Shown here: positions 1 to 6,733 of the stretch, piece after piece | Position numbering within the stretch: position 1 is the stretch's first letter | Layout: every line of letters begins with the position of its first letter | Notes under the pieces: model-generated | The model's input: only the letters and a program-made list of their open reading frames with translations | What the model was told of the DNA's origin: nothing | Databases searched by the model: none | Made by a program: the position numbers and the translations under genes | Assembly (NCBI GenBank): GCA_030691555.1 | Contig: JAUYEB010000027.1 | Location: forward strand, 1 to 9,301 | DNA from: Candidatus Bathyarchaeota archaeon | Lineage (GTDB): Archaea > Thermoproteota > Bathyarchaeia > TCS64 | Length of the DNA: 9,301 bases | Direction: 5' to 3'

Positions 1-1674
1 TTCCGCCACCTCGGTGGACTCCGACGTGGGGTCGGTGGTTATGGCCCCCTTTCCCACGGATAAACCGCTGTTCACGGTGTATGTCCGGGGGTAGGAGTCG
101 GAGATCGTGACGCTGGGACCCTCCTCCCTTGTGATGAGGACGGCGCTGTCCTCGTAGAGGGCTATCCTGTGCCCCGAGCCGTCCCTCAGCGCCTTCTCGA
201 AGACGTACGCCGTGGCGGCGTCGTAGGTCCTGAGGTCGAGGAGGATGTAGTCGGATCGGGTCATCAGCTCGTCTATGTAGTTCCTGAGGTATGCCTCCTG
301 GTCTGCGCTGGCGTGTAGCTCCGGTATCACGTAGGCGTTTATGCGGTCGCTGAAGTGGGGGAAGATGTGGTTCTGGGTGAGTATCGAGACGGACTCGGGG
401 ACCTCACCGATCAGCCCGTGGAGCGCGTTGACCCTGTCGGTCACCACCATCGGCGGAGGGTACCAGAGTATCGGGTCCTTCGAGTTTATCACGCCGGAGA
501 CGGGGCTGAGGAGGGCGGAGAAGAATATAGTCACGAGGAGCATGTTCCTCGCGAGCCTGCGTCGCTCGCCCCCGAGGTTGTGCTTGTAGACCATGATTAG
601 GGCGACGAATATTGGCGCTATGAGGTACAGGGAGTAGTGGGAGCCGATCATGTAGTAGGCTTGGTAGTTGGATAGCAGGAAGGGGGCGAGTAGGAGGAGT
701 ATGGGCGCCATGGACCTCGATGTTAGGGGTAGGAAGAGAAGGGGCCCGAAGAGGAAGACTATGTAGAGTAGTTTCAGTACGGGGTCGTAGGAGAGTGCCT
801 GGATCACGTCGCCTAGGTGGGTGACGACGTAGATGGGGAGCAGCACCGTGTTCCCGTTGTACTGGATCACGTTGAAGACGCTGGACGCGAGGTATTGCTG
901 CCGGAAGAGGGGGTTTATGGGGTACCCGCTCATGAAGCCCTTGACTACTGTGTAGTAAATCGTGCCGAAGAGCGCGGTAAGGATGGCGACGTGCACCCTG
1001 TTGGGTTGGAATTGTTTCAGCTTGTCGAGCAGCTCCCTGGGTCGAATGTAGACGAGGAGGCAGAGCAGCGAGACTATAATGATCGCGAAGGATAGCTCTA
1101 GGGTCATCAGGGTCAGGGCGAGCGTGATGGCGTATCCCGACCATCGCTCCTCGACGAAGAAGTAGAGCGTCGCGAACAGCAGGAGGGGGAGGAATGCCTG
1201 TTGTTGGAAGTCGAACCAGTTGGCTCCCTGTAGCCCGGGATATAGCAGGTAGGTTAGGGCGATTATTAGGCTGACTTTCTTGTCCTCTAGGACCTTGTTT
1301 GAGAGTAGATACAGGGGGATGGCCGCGGAGGCGAGGAGTAGTGCCTTGATCCGCAGTAGTGTCAGGACCCCGGGGAGTATGTAGTAGATTGGGAGCAGCG
1401 TGAAGAGTATCGGGCTGAAGTGCATTACGAGGTAGGAGCCCGAGCCGTTGAAGTAGAGGTCGGGGGTGTAGTAGAAGGGCTTGCCCTCGAACGCCGTGTC
1501 GTGGAGCACCTGATTGAAGACACCTAGATCCCATGCGAAGCTCGAGAACGTGTAGTGCTTGAGGTAGGTGAAGTGGCTGAACGCCGCCGCGTAGACCAGT
1601 ACACTAGCTAGGAGGATTGTTTCTATTTTGTGGTCCGTGATGATGTGGTAGGTGGTCTCTAGGGCGTGTTTCAT
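1..1674 (-). CDS. DUF2079-family multi-spanning membrane protein, C-terminus beyond window
   Basis: An open frame of 558 codons without a stop runs from an ATG at 1674 off the left edge, so the gene is partial at its 3' end. The protein has many hydrophobic spans between about residues 18 and 395. The opening pattern is typical of DUF2079: a first span, then WDLGVFNQ (about 48-55), GKPFYY (65-69) and HFSPIL (85-90). Further family-like points are WFDFQ (153-157), HY at 346-347, and a soluble segment near 424-455 (EVPESVSILTQN...FPHFSDR) like the family's usual region after the last span. Family knowledge: DUF2079 proteins are thought to have a GT-C glycosyltransferase-like fold and are otherwise uncharacterised. 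Past residue 520 a Ser/Thr-rich, probably extracytoplasmic stretch continues off the window. An out-of-frame ATG lies at 1678. No Shine-Dalgarno is evident, and a TATA-like box about 27 nt upstream suggests a leaderless message. Family call is firm; biochemical role is unknown. Confidence 0.85.
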   Translation of the reverse strand, partial: MKHALETTYHIITDHKIETILLASVLVYAAAFSHFTYLKHYTFSSFAWDLGVFNQVLHDTAFEGKPFYYTPDLYFNGSGSYLVMHFSPILFTLLPIYYILPGVLTLLRIKALLLASAAIPLYLLSNKVLEDKKVSLIIALTYLLYPGLQGANWFDFQQQAFLPLLLFATLYFFVEERWSGYAITLALTLMTLELSFAIIIVSLLCLLVYIRPRELLDKLKQFQPNRVHVAILTALFGTIYYTVVKGFMSGYPINPLFRQQYLASSVFNVIQYNGNTVLLPIYVVTHLGDVIQALSYDPVLKLLYIVFLFGPLLFLPLTSRSMAPILLLLAPFLLSNYQAYYMIGSHYSLYLIAPIFVALIMVYKHNLGGERRRLARNMLLVTIFFSALLSPVSGVINSKDPILWYPPPMVVTDRVNALHGLIGEVPESVSILTQNHIFPHFSDRINAYVIPELHASADQEAYLRNYIDELMTRSDYILLDLRTYDAATAYVFEKALRDGSGHRIALYEDSAVLITREEGPSVTISDSYPRTYTVNSGLSVGKGAITTDPTSESTEVAE

Positions 1675-1694
1675 TCATCTGCTCTGGGGCTGGA

Positions 1695-1706
1695 AATTAC
1701 TTTAGA
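1695..1706 (-). promoter_or_regulatory. Putative TATA box for the DUF2079 gene
   Basis: On the minus strand the sequence reads TCTAAAGTAAT, centred about 27 nt before the ATG at 1674. That is the spacing expected if transcription starts at or next to the start codon. This is a pattern match only; co-transcription with the CBS gene upstream is also possible. Confidence 0.35.
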
Positions 1707-1729
1707 ACTAAGTTACTGACGAGTCGAGT

Positions 1730-1746
1730 GGGGGTGTACAGCCCCC
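1730..1746 (-). other. Small GC hairpin between the CBS and DUF2079 genes
   Basis: Two bases after the two-CBS gene's stop, the minus strand reads GGGGGCTGTACACCCCC, five G-C pairs around a 7-nt loop. No U-tract follows, so it is not a convincing terminator. It may stabilise the 3' end of the CBS message or be chance. Confidence 0.3.
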
Positions 1747-1748
1747 GT

Positions 1749-2168
1749 TTAGCTGATCTTCAGCAGCTCTTGCAGAATGCCCAGCTGGGTCGGGTTCGCT
1801 CGGACTATGTCGCTCGTGCTTAGAATGCCGAGTATCTTGTCCCTGTCCATAACGACTAGTTTCTTGATCCTTTTCTGGGCCATGAGCCTGGCCGCGTCCT
1901 CGATGGCGGCGTCGGGCTCTATCGTGATCAGGGGGCTGCTCATTATGTCTCTGACGCGCACCGTGCCAGCGTCGAGGCGTGGTTCGACGACGCGTGTCAG
2001 CACGTTCTTGCTCGTGATTATGCCGACGGGTCGATTGTTGTTGACGACTATGACGCTTCCGACGTCGAACTTGTTCATCTTCACGACGGCGTCGTGGACG
2101 CTGTCGTCTGTTCGGACGGTCTTGACGTTCTTCGCCATGATGTCTCTGACCAGGATTATGCCGCTCAT
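1749..2168 (-). CDS. Two-CBS-domain (Bateman module) protein
   Basis: A 139-residue protein made almost wholly of one Bateman module. CBS1 spans about residues 7-59 and CBS2 about 72-124, each opening with the V-R-D-I-M motif common in archaeal CBS proteins. CBS modules of this kind bind adenosyl ligands (AMP, ADP, ATP, SAM) and act as energy or ligand sensors, usually as dimers and in the cytoplasm. In CBS2 the ribose-contacting T/S-x-x-D motif is intact (S117-T-S-D120). In CBS1 it reads T52-S-K-N55, Asn in place of Asp, so the two sites may differ in affinity. The ATG at 2168 is preceded on the minus strand by a GGTGAT Shine-Dalgarno-like motif and has a TATA-like box farther up. No catalytic or DNA-binding domain is attached. 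Its partner is unknown; neighbours are a solute-binding protein upstream and a DUF2079 protein downstream. Confidence 0.93.
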   Translation of the reverse strand: MSGIILVRDIMAKNVKTVRTDDSVHDAVVKMNKFDVGSVIVVNNNRPVGIITSKNVLTRVVEPRLDAGTVRVRDIMSSPLITIEPDAAIEDAARLMAQKRIKKLVVMDRDKILGILSTSDIVRANPTQLGILQELLKIS

Positions 2169-2372
2169 AGAATCACCGACAAGGGGCTGAGTTGATCCTT
2201 CTCGCGCCGGGATTTGAAGTTTTATTCCAGTTGATGTGGTTGGTGAATGGTTTTCGTCATAAGTGTCTCGGCTCGATAATAACTTTGATCGGCGCTTACG
2301 CGATGAGGCAGCTTCATGAGAGTCAGCCGCTGCCGGTCGAGAAGGGGGTCGATTTTACATCTGTTAGGCGCC
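2169..2372. other. Intergenic region with promoter-like element for the two-CBS gene
   Basis: This 204-nt gap separates the binding-protein stop from the two-CBS start. It is A+T-richer than the genes. On the minus strand it carries AATAAAACTTCA (plus-strand 2215-2226), a plausible TATA element about 50 nt before the ATG, and GGTGAT about 5 nt before the ATG. No tRNA or strong structure is visible. A 70-codon open frame on the plus strand (2192-2404) has no family resemblance and overlaps the binding-protein gene, so it is not called. Confidence 0.45.
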
Positions 2373-3677
2373 TTAGGGTTTCACCAGCGCCTCGTCCCAC
2401 GTGAAGGTCTGGTTTGTCGCGTTGTAGCGTCCGCATATCTTGGATTCGCATACGCCGTTTACGGTGAAGTAGCCCCATAGATCGAAGTCGATCCCCGTTC
2501 TGTCTCCGGTTTCGTCCAGTACGACTGGGCCGGTGGCGCCTTCGTACGTGGCGGCAACCTTTGGAATGGCCTCCCTTATGGCCTGGAAGCTCGTTCCGTT
2601 TGCCTCGAGGAGCGAGAGGGCGCCGAGCATGACGCAGTCGTAGATGTTGGTGTTGGTGTAGTCGAGTATCCCGGCCCCGCCGGCTGTGACACTGGTGGTG
2701 CTGAGCCAGAGGGCGTTCAGCTTCTGCGCAAGCTCCGTCTCGGGGTTCCTTAGCTTCGTACTTATTAGGTGTACGCTGGACGCTGCTTCAGGCGCCTTCG
2801 CCAAGATCTCTTTGTTGTTGGCGGTCCCGTCCTCACCGAACCACGGCGCCTCCATGAGCGTGGGATACTTGCTCGCCGCCTTCAGGACGTAGGCGGATTC
2901 GTCGAAGCCGAGGAGGAGTACGGCGACCCCCCCGCCTGGGTGCGCATCATTTGCCTCGATCAGCGCCTTCTCCGCCTCGGCGAGGCGCGAGTCGATTGCT
3001 GCGGTTGCCTCTGGGCTCTCGGTCAGAGGGTAGTCGATCCGGGCCTGTATCGAACCTCCGCTTGCGGTGAACATCGGCTCGATGACGAACTTTATCTGCA
3101 TATCCGACCACGAGTCCTGCCTCGCTATGATCACAAGCGACTGGACACCTCTGTCGATTAGGAGACGCGTCAGGATTCGCGCCTGCTCCGAGTCGTCGAC
3201 GCAGAGGCGGAAGACGTGGTCCTTCATGTGGTAGGTGGGTGACGTGGCGGAGGGTGTGAGGAGCACCATCCCGGACTGGTTGGCGAAGGTGTAGGCGGAG
3301 CTGCAGAAGAAGCTGGACCATCCGAAGCCGACGACGAGCCGGATCCCTGTCTTGTTGCACATGACTGTGAAATTCTTTGCATTAACGGGTTGGCCCTTGG
3401 CGTCGCCTAGGGTAACGTTCAAGACGGCGTTCCTGCCCGTCCTGTTGCAGTAGTCGTTGAAGTCTCTCTGGGCCTGCTCCGCGAGGAACTTGTAGATGGG
3501 GTGGTTGGCGGTTGTGGAGCTGAAGACTCCGATGTTGATCACTCTCGGGGCCGTTGGTTGGTTCCCCTCGTTTTGTGCGCCTTTATTGCCTGATTGGGTG
3601 AGGGAGTATGCGGCCCCCGCGGCTGTGACGACGAGTAGGGCCGTGAAGGCGAGCAGCCACACCCTCTGAGTGCTCAT
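2373..3677 (-). CDS. LivJ-like (type 1 periplasmic-binding fold) ABC substrate-binding protein, membrane-anchored
   Basis: A 434-residue exported protein with one N-terminal hydrophobic segment (about residues 6-26, after a short positive start). There is no lipobox Cys after it, so it is probably tethered by that segment or cleaved. The mature part begins with INIGVFSSTTANHP and follows the branched-chain amino-acid/amide-binding order: GFGWSSFFCSSAYTFAN, then LLTPSATSPTYHMKDHVFRL, then a SEQARILTRLLIDRG helix and the VIIARQDSWSD strand. It should capture a small polar solute outside the cell; the ligand cannot be read from sequence. No permease or ATPase gene is in the window. It holds eight N-x-S/T sequons (NRT, NVT, NFT, NKT, NQS, NGT, NAT, NQT) and seven cysteines, many for an exported protein. 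A TTG at 3698 would add seven residues; the ATG is preferred because a TATA-like box near 3711 would start transcription downstream of that TTG. Confidence 0.88.
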   Translation of the reverse strand: MSTQRVWLLAFTALLVVTAAGAAYSLTQSGNKGAQNEGNQPTAPRVINIGVFSSTTANHPIYKFLAEQAQRDFNDYCNRTGRNAVLNVTLGDAKGQPVNAKNFTVMCNKTGIRLVVGFGWSSFFCSSAYTFANQSGMVLLTPSATSPTYHMKDHVFRLCVDDSEQARILTRLLIDRGVQSLVIIARQDSWSDMQIKFVIEPMFTASGGSIQARIDYPLTESPEATAAIDSRLAEAEKALIEANDAHPGGGVAVLLLGFDESAYVLKAASKYPTLMEAPWFGEDGTANNKEILAKAPEAASSVHLISTKLRNPETELAQKLNALWLSTTSVTAGGAGILDYTNTNIYDCVMLGALSLLEANGTSFQAIREAIPKVAATYEGATGPVVLDETGDRTGIDFDLWGYFTVNGVCESKICGRYNATNQTFTWDEALVKP

Positions 3678-3705
3678 GTTCTTTCGCTTGCCCCTCAACC
3701 CGCGT

Positions 3706-3722
3706 GGTTTTAGCCTTTTTTG
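3706..3722 (-). promoter_or_regulatory. Putative TATA-like element for the substrate-binding protein gene
   Basis: The short gap between the winged-helix gene stop (3734) and the binding-protein start reads AAAAAAGGCTAAAACC on the minus strand, about 30-40 nt before the ATG at 3677. A GAGGGG Shine-Dalgarno-like run lies between it and the ATG. This could let the binding protein be expressed independently of the upstream genes. Weak, pattern only. Confidence 0.3.
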
Positions 3723-3733
3723 AAAAGTTTCCT

Positions 3734-4447
3734 TTACAAGACGTCCACGAGACCCTGATTCAGTGTGAATATGCTATAGTGAAGGTCCCTGAGGAGCTGT
3801 CTGTTCTCCCTGCTGAGGGCGAAGTAGGTGGCATCTGGGCTGCTGAGCACCTTCGTGGACTCGCCGAGAAAGTAGTCGATGTTTCTCACGAGGGGCCCGG
3901 AGACGGCGGAGGGGTCCTCTATCTGGAGGGCCTCGATGTCCTGCCTGAGGAGGGCGACGTGGACAACGACCTCGGTCCACACAGACCGGGGGATCTCCAC
4001 GTAGTCGAAAGCGCCCGTGATGGCCGTCAGGGCCTCGCCCGCGTGGGTGCGTAGGGCGGCGACCCTCTGCTCCCTCGTCAGCTGAGTCGTCTGGTTCAGG
4101 GCCGTGAGGGAGTAGGCGAGATAGATGCCGGAGGTCAGGAGCGCGGCGATGAGGGTTATTGCGATGACCCTGGAACGGGTCAGTATCGGCTGAGGCCCCT
4201 CTACCTGCCCGTGGAGCATGGAGATGCCCTCGACTCCGAGGGGCGTGAGCGTGTAACCCTCCTCCCCCTTCTCCAGTAGCCCCTCCATGCTCCTCAGGTG
4301 ATAGGCTAGGTACCCGGACTCGACCCCGCTCCATTTGAGGAGCTCCGTGTACGTGATCCTGCCCTCGACTATCTTCTCCAAGAGGCGCTTGCGGAAGTCG
4401 TGGTTGAGGGCCCTGAATATCTTCTGGCGCCTTCGGATTCCACTCAC
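3734..4447 (-). CDS. Membrane-anchored winged-helix (ArsR-like) DNA-binding protein with extracytoplasmic helical domain
   Basis: A 237-residue protein in three parts. Residues about 8-80 form a winged-helix domain: a basic start, a LNHDFRKRLLEKIVEG helix, the HTH segment ITYTELLKWSGVESGYLAYHLRSM (31-54), a short wing (EEGYTLTPLG) and a further helix. One strong transmembrane segment follows at about 93-116. Residues 117-237 are predicted outside the membrane, mostly helical, with one sequon (NQT). This architecture, a DNA-binding head on the inside and an uncharacterised sensor-like tail outside, recurs in archaea and suggests a one-component membrane-bound regulator; no ligand is known. It sits 50 nt after larA and 56 nt before the substrate-binding protein on the same strand, so it may regulate either (inference). 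The start is GTG at 4447, supported by GAGGGAG five bases upstream. The next in-frame Met (residue 54) would destroy the HTH. Confidence 0.85.
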   Translation of the reverse strand: MSGIRRRQKIFRALNHDFRKRLLEKIVEGRITYTELLKWSGVESGYLAYHLRSMEGLLEKGEEGYTLTPLGVEGISMLHGQVEGPQPILTRSRVIAITLIAALLTSGIYLAYSLTALNQTTQLTREQRVAALRTHAGEALTAITGAFDYVEIPRSVWTEVVVHVALLRQDIEALQIEDPSAVSGPLVRNIDYFLGESTKVLSSPDATYFALSRENRQLLRDLHYSIFTLNQGLVDVL

Positions 4448-4452
4448 GGGTG

Positions 4453-4459
4453 CTCCCTC
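4453..4459 (-). promoter_or_regulatory. Shine-Dalgarno site deciding the GTG start of the winged-helix gene
   Basis: GAGGGAG on the minus strand ends five bases before the GTG at 4447. It complements the 3' end of archaeal 16S rRNA and supports this non-ATG start. It also suggests translation from a leadered, probably larA-linked, message: the only A+T-rich stretch in the gap (AATAATTCTA) is too close to the start to act as its own TATA box. Confidence 0.6.
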
Positions 4460-4497
4460 TTAGAATTATTGGGGGTCGGCGGGGAAAAGTGTGGCGC

Positions 4498-5730
4498 CTA
4501 GTCGTGCGCCGCGTTGGACTCGCTGATCTGCATCGACGCCGTCGGGTATATGGCGACCTTTGCGCTCGAGCCGTGGGCCTCCTCCAGAAGCTTGAGGGTC
4601 TCCTTCCAGGTCTTCACCCACTTCGAGCCCTCGCCGTAGTAGTGCTCGTCGGCCTTCATGAGGCCTGTTGGGGAGACGCATAGTACCCGCCCCATCTTCC
4701 AGGGCTTCTTCGTGTAGACGTCGGGCCTCCAGCCCTCGCCGCCGTAGTCGGTGCCGAAGCGCCCGTTGTAGAAGTGGACGCGGCACCCCTCGGGGGTGTA
4801 GAGCAGGTAGACGAGGTCCCCGCCCTTCCTGACCGACTCGAGGATTATGTGGTAGGCCTTGTAGCCCTCGTTGGCCATCGGGTAGGTGTTGCCTATTGCC
4901 ACGTCGGCGTCGGGCACGACCTTCGTAACATAGTGGTTCCGGGCTCTTCTGACGCCCTCCCTGTGGGCGTCGATCATGTCCCCGGCCACTAGGTCGCAGA
5001 CGTCCGAGTCGGCGTTTAGGAGGGAGTGGACGACGAAGTCCAGCCCGACCTTCTCGGCGGCCTCCTCGGAGTCGAGGCGTCGCTCGTTGCCGCTGACCTT
5101 CCCGGGGTCGGTGCCCTTCCGGATGGCGTGGTTCGGGCTGATGGACTCCACGGCGGCGACCCCGGGGAGGATCATCTTGCTCCCCCCGCCGAAGCCGTAT
5201 CCGAAGTGGGGCATTATACTGCTCACCACGACCTTGAGGTCGCAGCTCATCACCTCCTTGTTGATGAGGATGGGGGTCCCCCGGCTCGTCTTCCCGAGGT
5301 CGACGAAGCTGTCGTAGGGGTTGTGGTTGAAGACGAGGTACTTTTCACAGACCTCCTCCCCCAGCTTCTTCTGGAAGTCGAAGAGCATCCTGCCGGTGTG
5401 AGCGCCGGAGGCCATCATGAACACGATCTGTTCGTCGCTCATGCCCCCCTTGTGGAGCTCGTCGAGGACCGCGGGGAGCATCTGTGTGGTCTTGGTCGGG
5501 CGGGTCATGTCGTCGAAAATTATTACGCATCTCCGCTTCCCCCGTGCTAGCGTGCTCAGGCTCTCCGTGCCGATGGGGTGTTGTATCTTCTCCTTTATCG
5601 GCTTGGGCTTGAGGGCGGGGGTGTCATGCCCCTTCATCCTCTGTTCGTGCACCTCCCAGTCCTCAGGGAATGTCAGAGTCTCGGGTTGCCACCCGTAGAA
5701 CTCCCAGGCGGGAACCTTGACCGATTTCAT
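4498..5730 (-). CDS. LarA-family nickel-pincer-dependent 2-hydroxyacid racemase/epimerase homologue (DUF2088)
   Basis: A 410-residue homologue of lactate racemase LarA. Characterised members interconvert stereoisomers of 2-hydroxyacids using a covalently bound nickel-pincer nucleotide. The key residues appear almost at Lactobacillus plantarum LarA positions: the FDDMTRPTK loop (72-80) for substrate/phosphate contacts; H111 in SGAHTGR (LarA H108) and H175 in PHFGYGFGGG (H174), the catalytic bases; K185 in GGGSK (K184), the cofactor-linking lysine; and H201 in PNH (H200), a nickel ligand. The C-terminal domain keeps NTYPMANEGYKA and VRKGGDL but then diverges from LarA, so the substrate need not be lactate; related enzymes act on malate, phenyllactate and sugar acids. 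No larB, larC or larE cofactor-synthesis gene is in the window. An ATG at 5757 would add nine residues, but it lies on the apparent TATA box, so the ATG at 5730 is chosen. It is the first gene of the minus-strand run. Confidence 0.9.
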   Translation of the reverse strand: MKSVKVPAWEFYGWQPETLTFPEDWEVHEQRMKGHDTPALKPKPIKEKIQHPIGTESLSTLARGKRRCVIIFDDMTRPTKTTQMLPAVLDELHKGGMSDEQIVFMMASGAHTGRMLFDFQKKLGEEVCEKYLVFNHNPYDSFVDLGKTSRGTPILINKEVMSCDLKVVVSSIMPHFGYGFGGGSKMILPGVAAVESISPNHAIRKGTDPGKVSGNERRLDSEEAAEKVGLDFVVHSLLNADSDVCDLVAGDMIDAHREGVRRARNHYVTKVVPDADVAIGNTYPMANEGYKAYHIILESVRKGGDLVYLLYTPEGCRVHFYNGRFGTDYGGEGWRPDVYTKKPWKMGRVLCVSPTGLMKADEHYYGEGSKWVKTWKETLKLLEEAHGSSAKVAIYPTASMQISESNAAHD

Positions 5731-5755
5731 CGGAGTAAGACCCGCTCCACGCCTC

Positions 5756-5765
5756 ATAAAGTATT
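5756..5765 (-). promoter_or_regulatory. Putative TATA box for the larA-like gene
   Basis: The minus strand reads AATACTTTAT centred about 30 nt before the ATG at 5730. Transcription would begin a few bases before that ATG, giving a very short or absent leader. This argues against the upstream ATG at 5757. Confidence 0.45.
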
Positions 5766-5801
5766 GTTCATGGCGTGAAACCGGTCTGAATACGGCCAGC
5801 G

Positions 5802-5832
5802 GATATTATGGTTACTTACCGATAACAATATC
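5802..5832. promoter_or_regulatory. Inverted repeat in the divergent promoter region, possible operator
   Basis: GATATT (5802-5807) and AATATC (5827-5832) are perfect 6-bp inverted arms, 19 nt apart. Inside them GTTA (5811-5814) and TAAC (5823-5826) form a second, imperfectly placed pair. The repeat lies between the larA-like gene and the four-CBS gene, which diverge, and overlaps the likely promoter of the latter (ATAACAATAT, centre about 5826). The layout would suit a dimeric regulator, but such short A+T-rich arms can arise by chance. Confidence 0.3.
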
Positions 5833-5867
5833 AGAGGAGTCGATCCATATCAAATTGGGGACCGGGG

Positions 5868-6692
5868 TTGGAGTACACAAAGGACCTGAGGAGAGAGTTC
5901 CCAAAAGTCTTCGACAGGGCCTACGAACAGATGCGCAAGTTCCGCCTCGTCAGGGAGATCATGACAAAACGCGTCGTCACAATCACGGACGAGAAGAACA
6001 TGGGCGACGCCGCGAAGGTGATGGGCGAGAAGCACATCGGAAGCCTCGTCGTCCTCGTCGACGGGAAGCCCAAGGGGATAGTCACGGAGAGGGACCTCCT
6101 TAGCGGCATCCTCGCCATCGGGAGGGACCCCGCGAAGACCCGCGTCGGGGAGGCCATGTCGTGGCCACTCACATCCATCCCGCCTGACACCGCCATCAAG
6201 GAAGCCGCCAAAACCATGATGAAGGGTAGGGGGAGGCTCACAGTCTTCGAGAAGGAGAAGCTAATAGGCATAGTCTCGGCCTCCGACCTCATCCGGAGCC
6301 TGCCAGATGTCCCGGAGACCGTCGTGAAGGTGGAGGACTACATGACGACCGAGGTGGTAACGGCCGACGAGTCGACGACCGTCGCCGAGATCGCCGTGAC
6401 CATGGGCAAGAAGAGGATCGGGAGCGTCATCGTCACGGCGGAGGGCAAACCCAAGGGCATCTTCACCGAGCGTGACCTGTTGACATCCTTCCTGAAGGAG
6501 GGGAGAGCACTCGACGCCCCCGTGAAGGGCTACGCTTCCACGCCGCTGATCGTGGCGCCGGCGTGGATCAGCGTCTACGAGGCGGCCTACCTCATGGCGT
6601 CCAGGCACATCCGTCGGCTCCCGCTCGTCGAGGAGGAGGAACTCGCTGGGATAATCACGGCGCGCGACCTCGTGGAAGCCTACGCCAAGTAA
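5868..6692 (+). CDS. Four-CBS-domain (double Bateman module) protein
   Basis: A 274-residue cytoplasmic protein with four CBS domains in tandem, at about residues 27-80, 93-146, 154-206 and 218-272, after a charged N-terminal helix. Each domain keeps the ribose/phosphate-binding T/S-x-x-D motif: T73-E-R-D76, S137-A-S-D140, T200-E-R-D203 and T264-A-R-D267, each after a G-I-(V/F/I) strand. Domains 1 and 3 resemble each other most (HIGSLVV/RIGSVIV, GKPKGI, TERDLL), so the two halves look like an internal duplication. Such proteins bind adenosyl nucleotides and sense energy state or regulate partner enzymes; the partner here is unknown. The start is TTG at 5868, with a G-rich Shine-Dalgarno-like GGGGA 6-7 nt upstream. 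The next in-frame ATG (5931, residue 22) would still leave all four domains, so the N-terminus is the least certain part. guaA begins 75 nt downstream. Confidence 0.92.
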   Translation: MEYTKDLRREFPKVFDRAYEQMRKFRLVREIMTKRVVTITDEKNMGDAAKVMGEKHIGSLVVLVDGKPKGIVTERDLLSGILAIGRDPAKTRVGEAMSWPLTSIPPDTAIKEAAKTMMKGRGRLTVFEKEKLIGIVSASDLIRSLPDVPETVVKVEDYMTTEVVTADESTTVAEIAVTMGKKRIGSVIVTAEGKPKGIFTERDLLTSFLKEGRALDAPVKGYASTPLIVAPAWISVYEAAYLMASRHIRRLPLVEEEELAGIITARDLVEAYAK

Positions 6693-6710
6693 ACCCCCCC
6701 TTTTTCTCTC
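6693..6710 (+). terminator. Pyrimidine/T-tract terminator candidate after the four-CBS gene
   Basis: Directly after the TAA stop the plus strand reads seven C, then TTTTTCTCTC. Archaeal RNA polymerase often terminates in such U-rich tracts without a strong hairpin. With the separate TATA box for guaA downstream, this suggests the four-CBS gene and guaA are separate transcription units. Confidence 0.4.
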
Positions 6711-6733
6711 CACTTGCATAAACACGCAACAAA

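Noticed and set aside
404..1534. A 376-codon open frame on the minus strand, rich in Arg and Pro
   Set aside because: It is out of frame with the DUF2079 gene on the same strand. Its composition (Arg, Pro, His runs) is that of a GC-rich shadow frame, whereas the overlapping frame gives a coherent membrane protein.
2192..2404. A 70-codon plus-strand open frame in the gap before the two-CBS gene
   Set aside because: It has no recognisable family and runs into the binding-protein gene on the other strand. The stretch is better explained as promoter and untranslated sequence.
3599..4113. The same A-Y-S-L-T string at the outer edge of the membrane segments of the binding protein and the winged-helix protein
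   Set aside because: Five residues in a membrane-boundary context are too few to imply common origin; the flanking residues do not match.
3774..4334. A 186-codon Arg/Pro/His-rich minus-strand frame
   Set aside because: Shadow of the winged-helix gene in another frame; the true frame has clear domains and a Shine-Dalgarno site.
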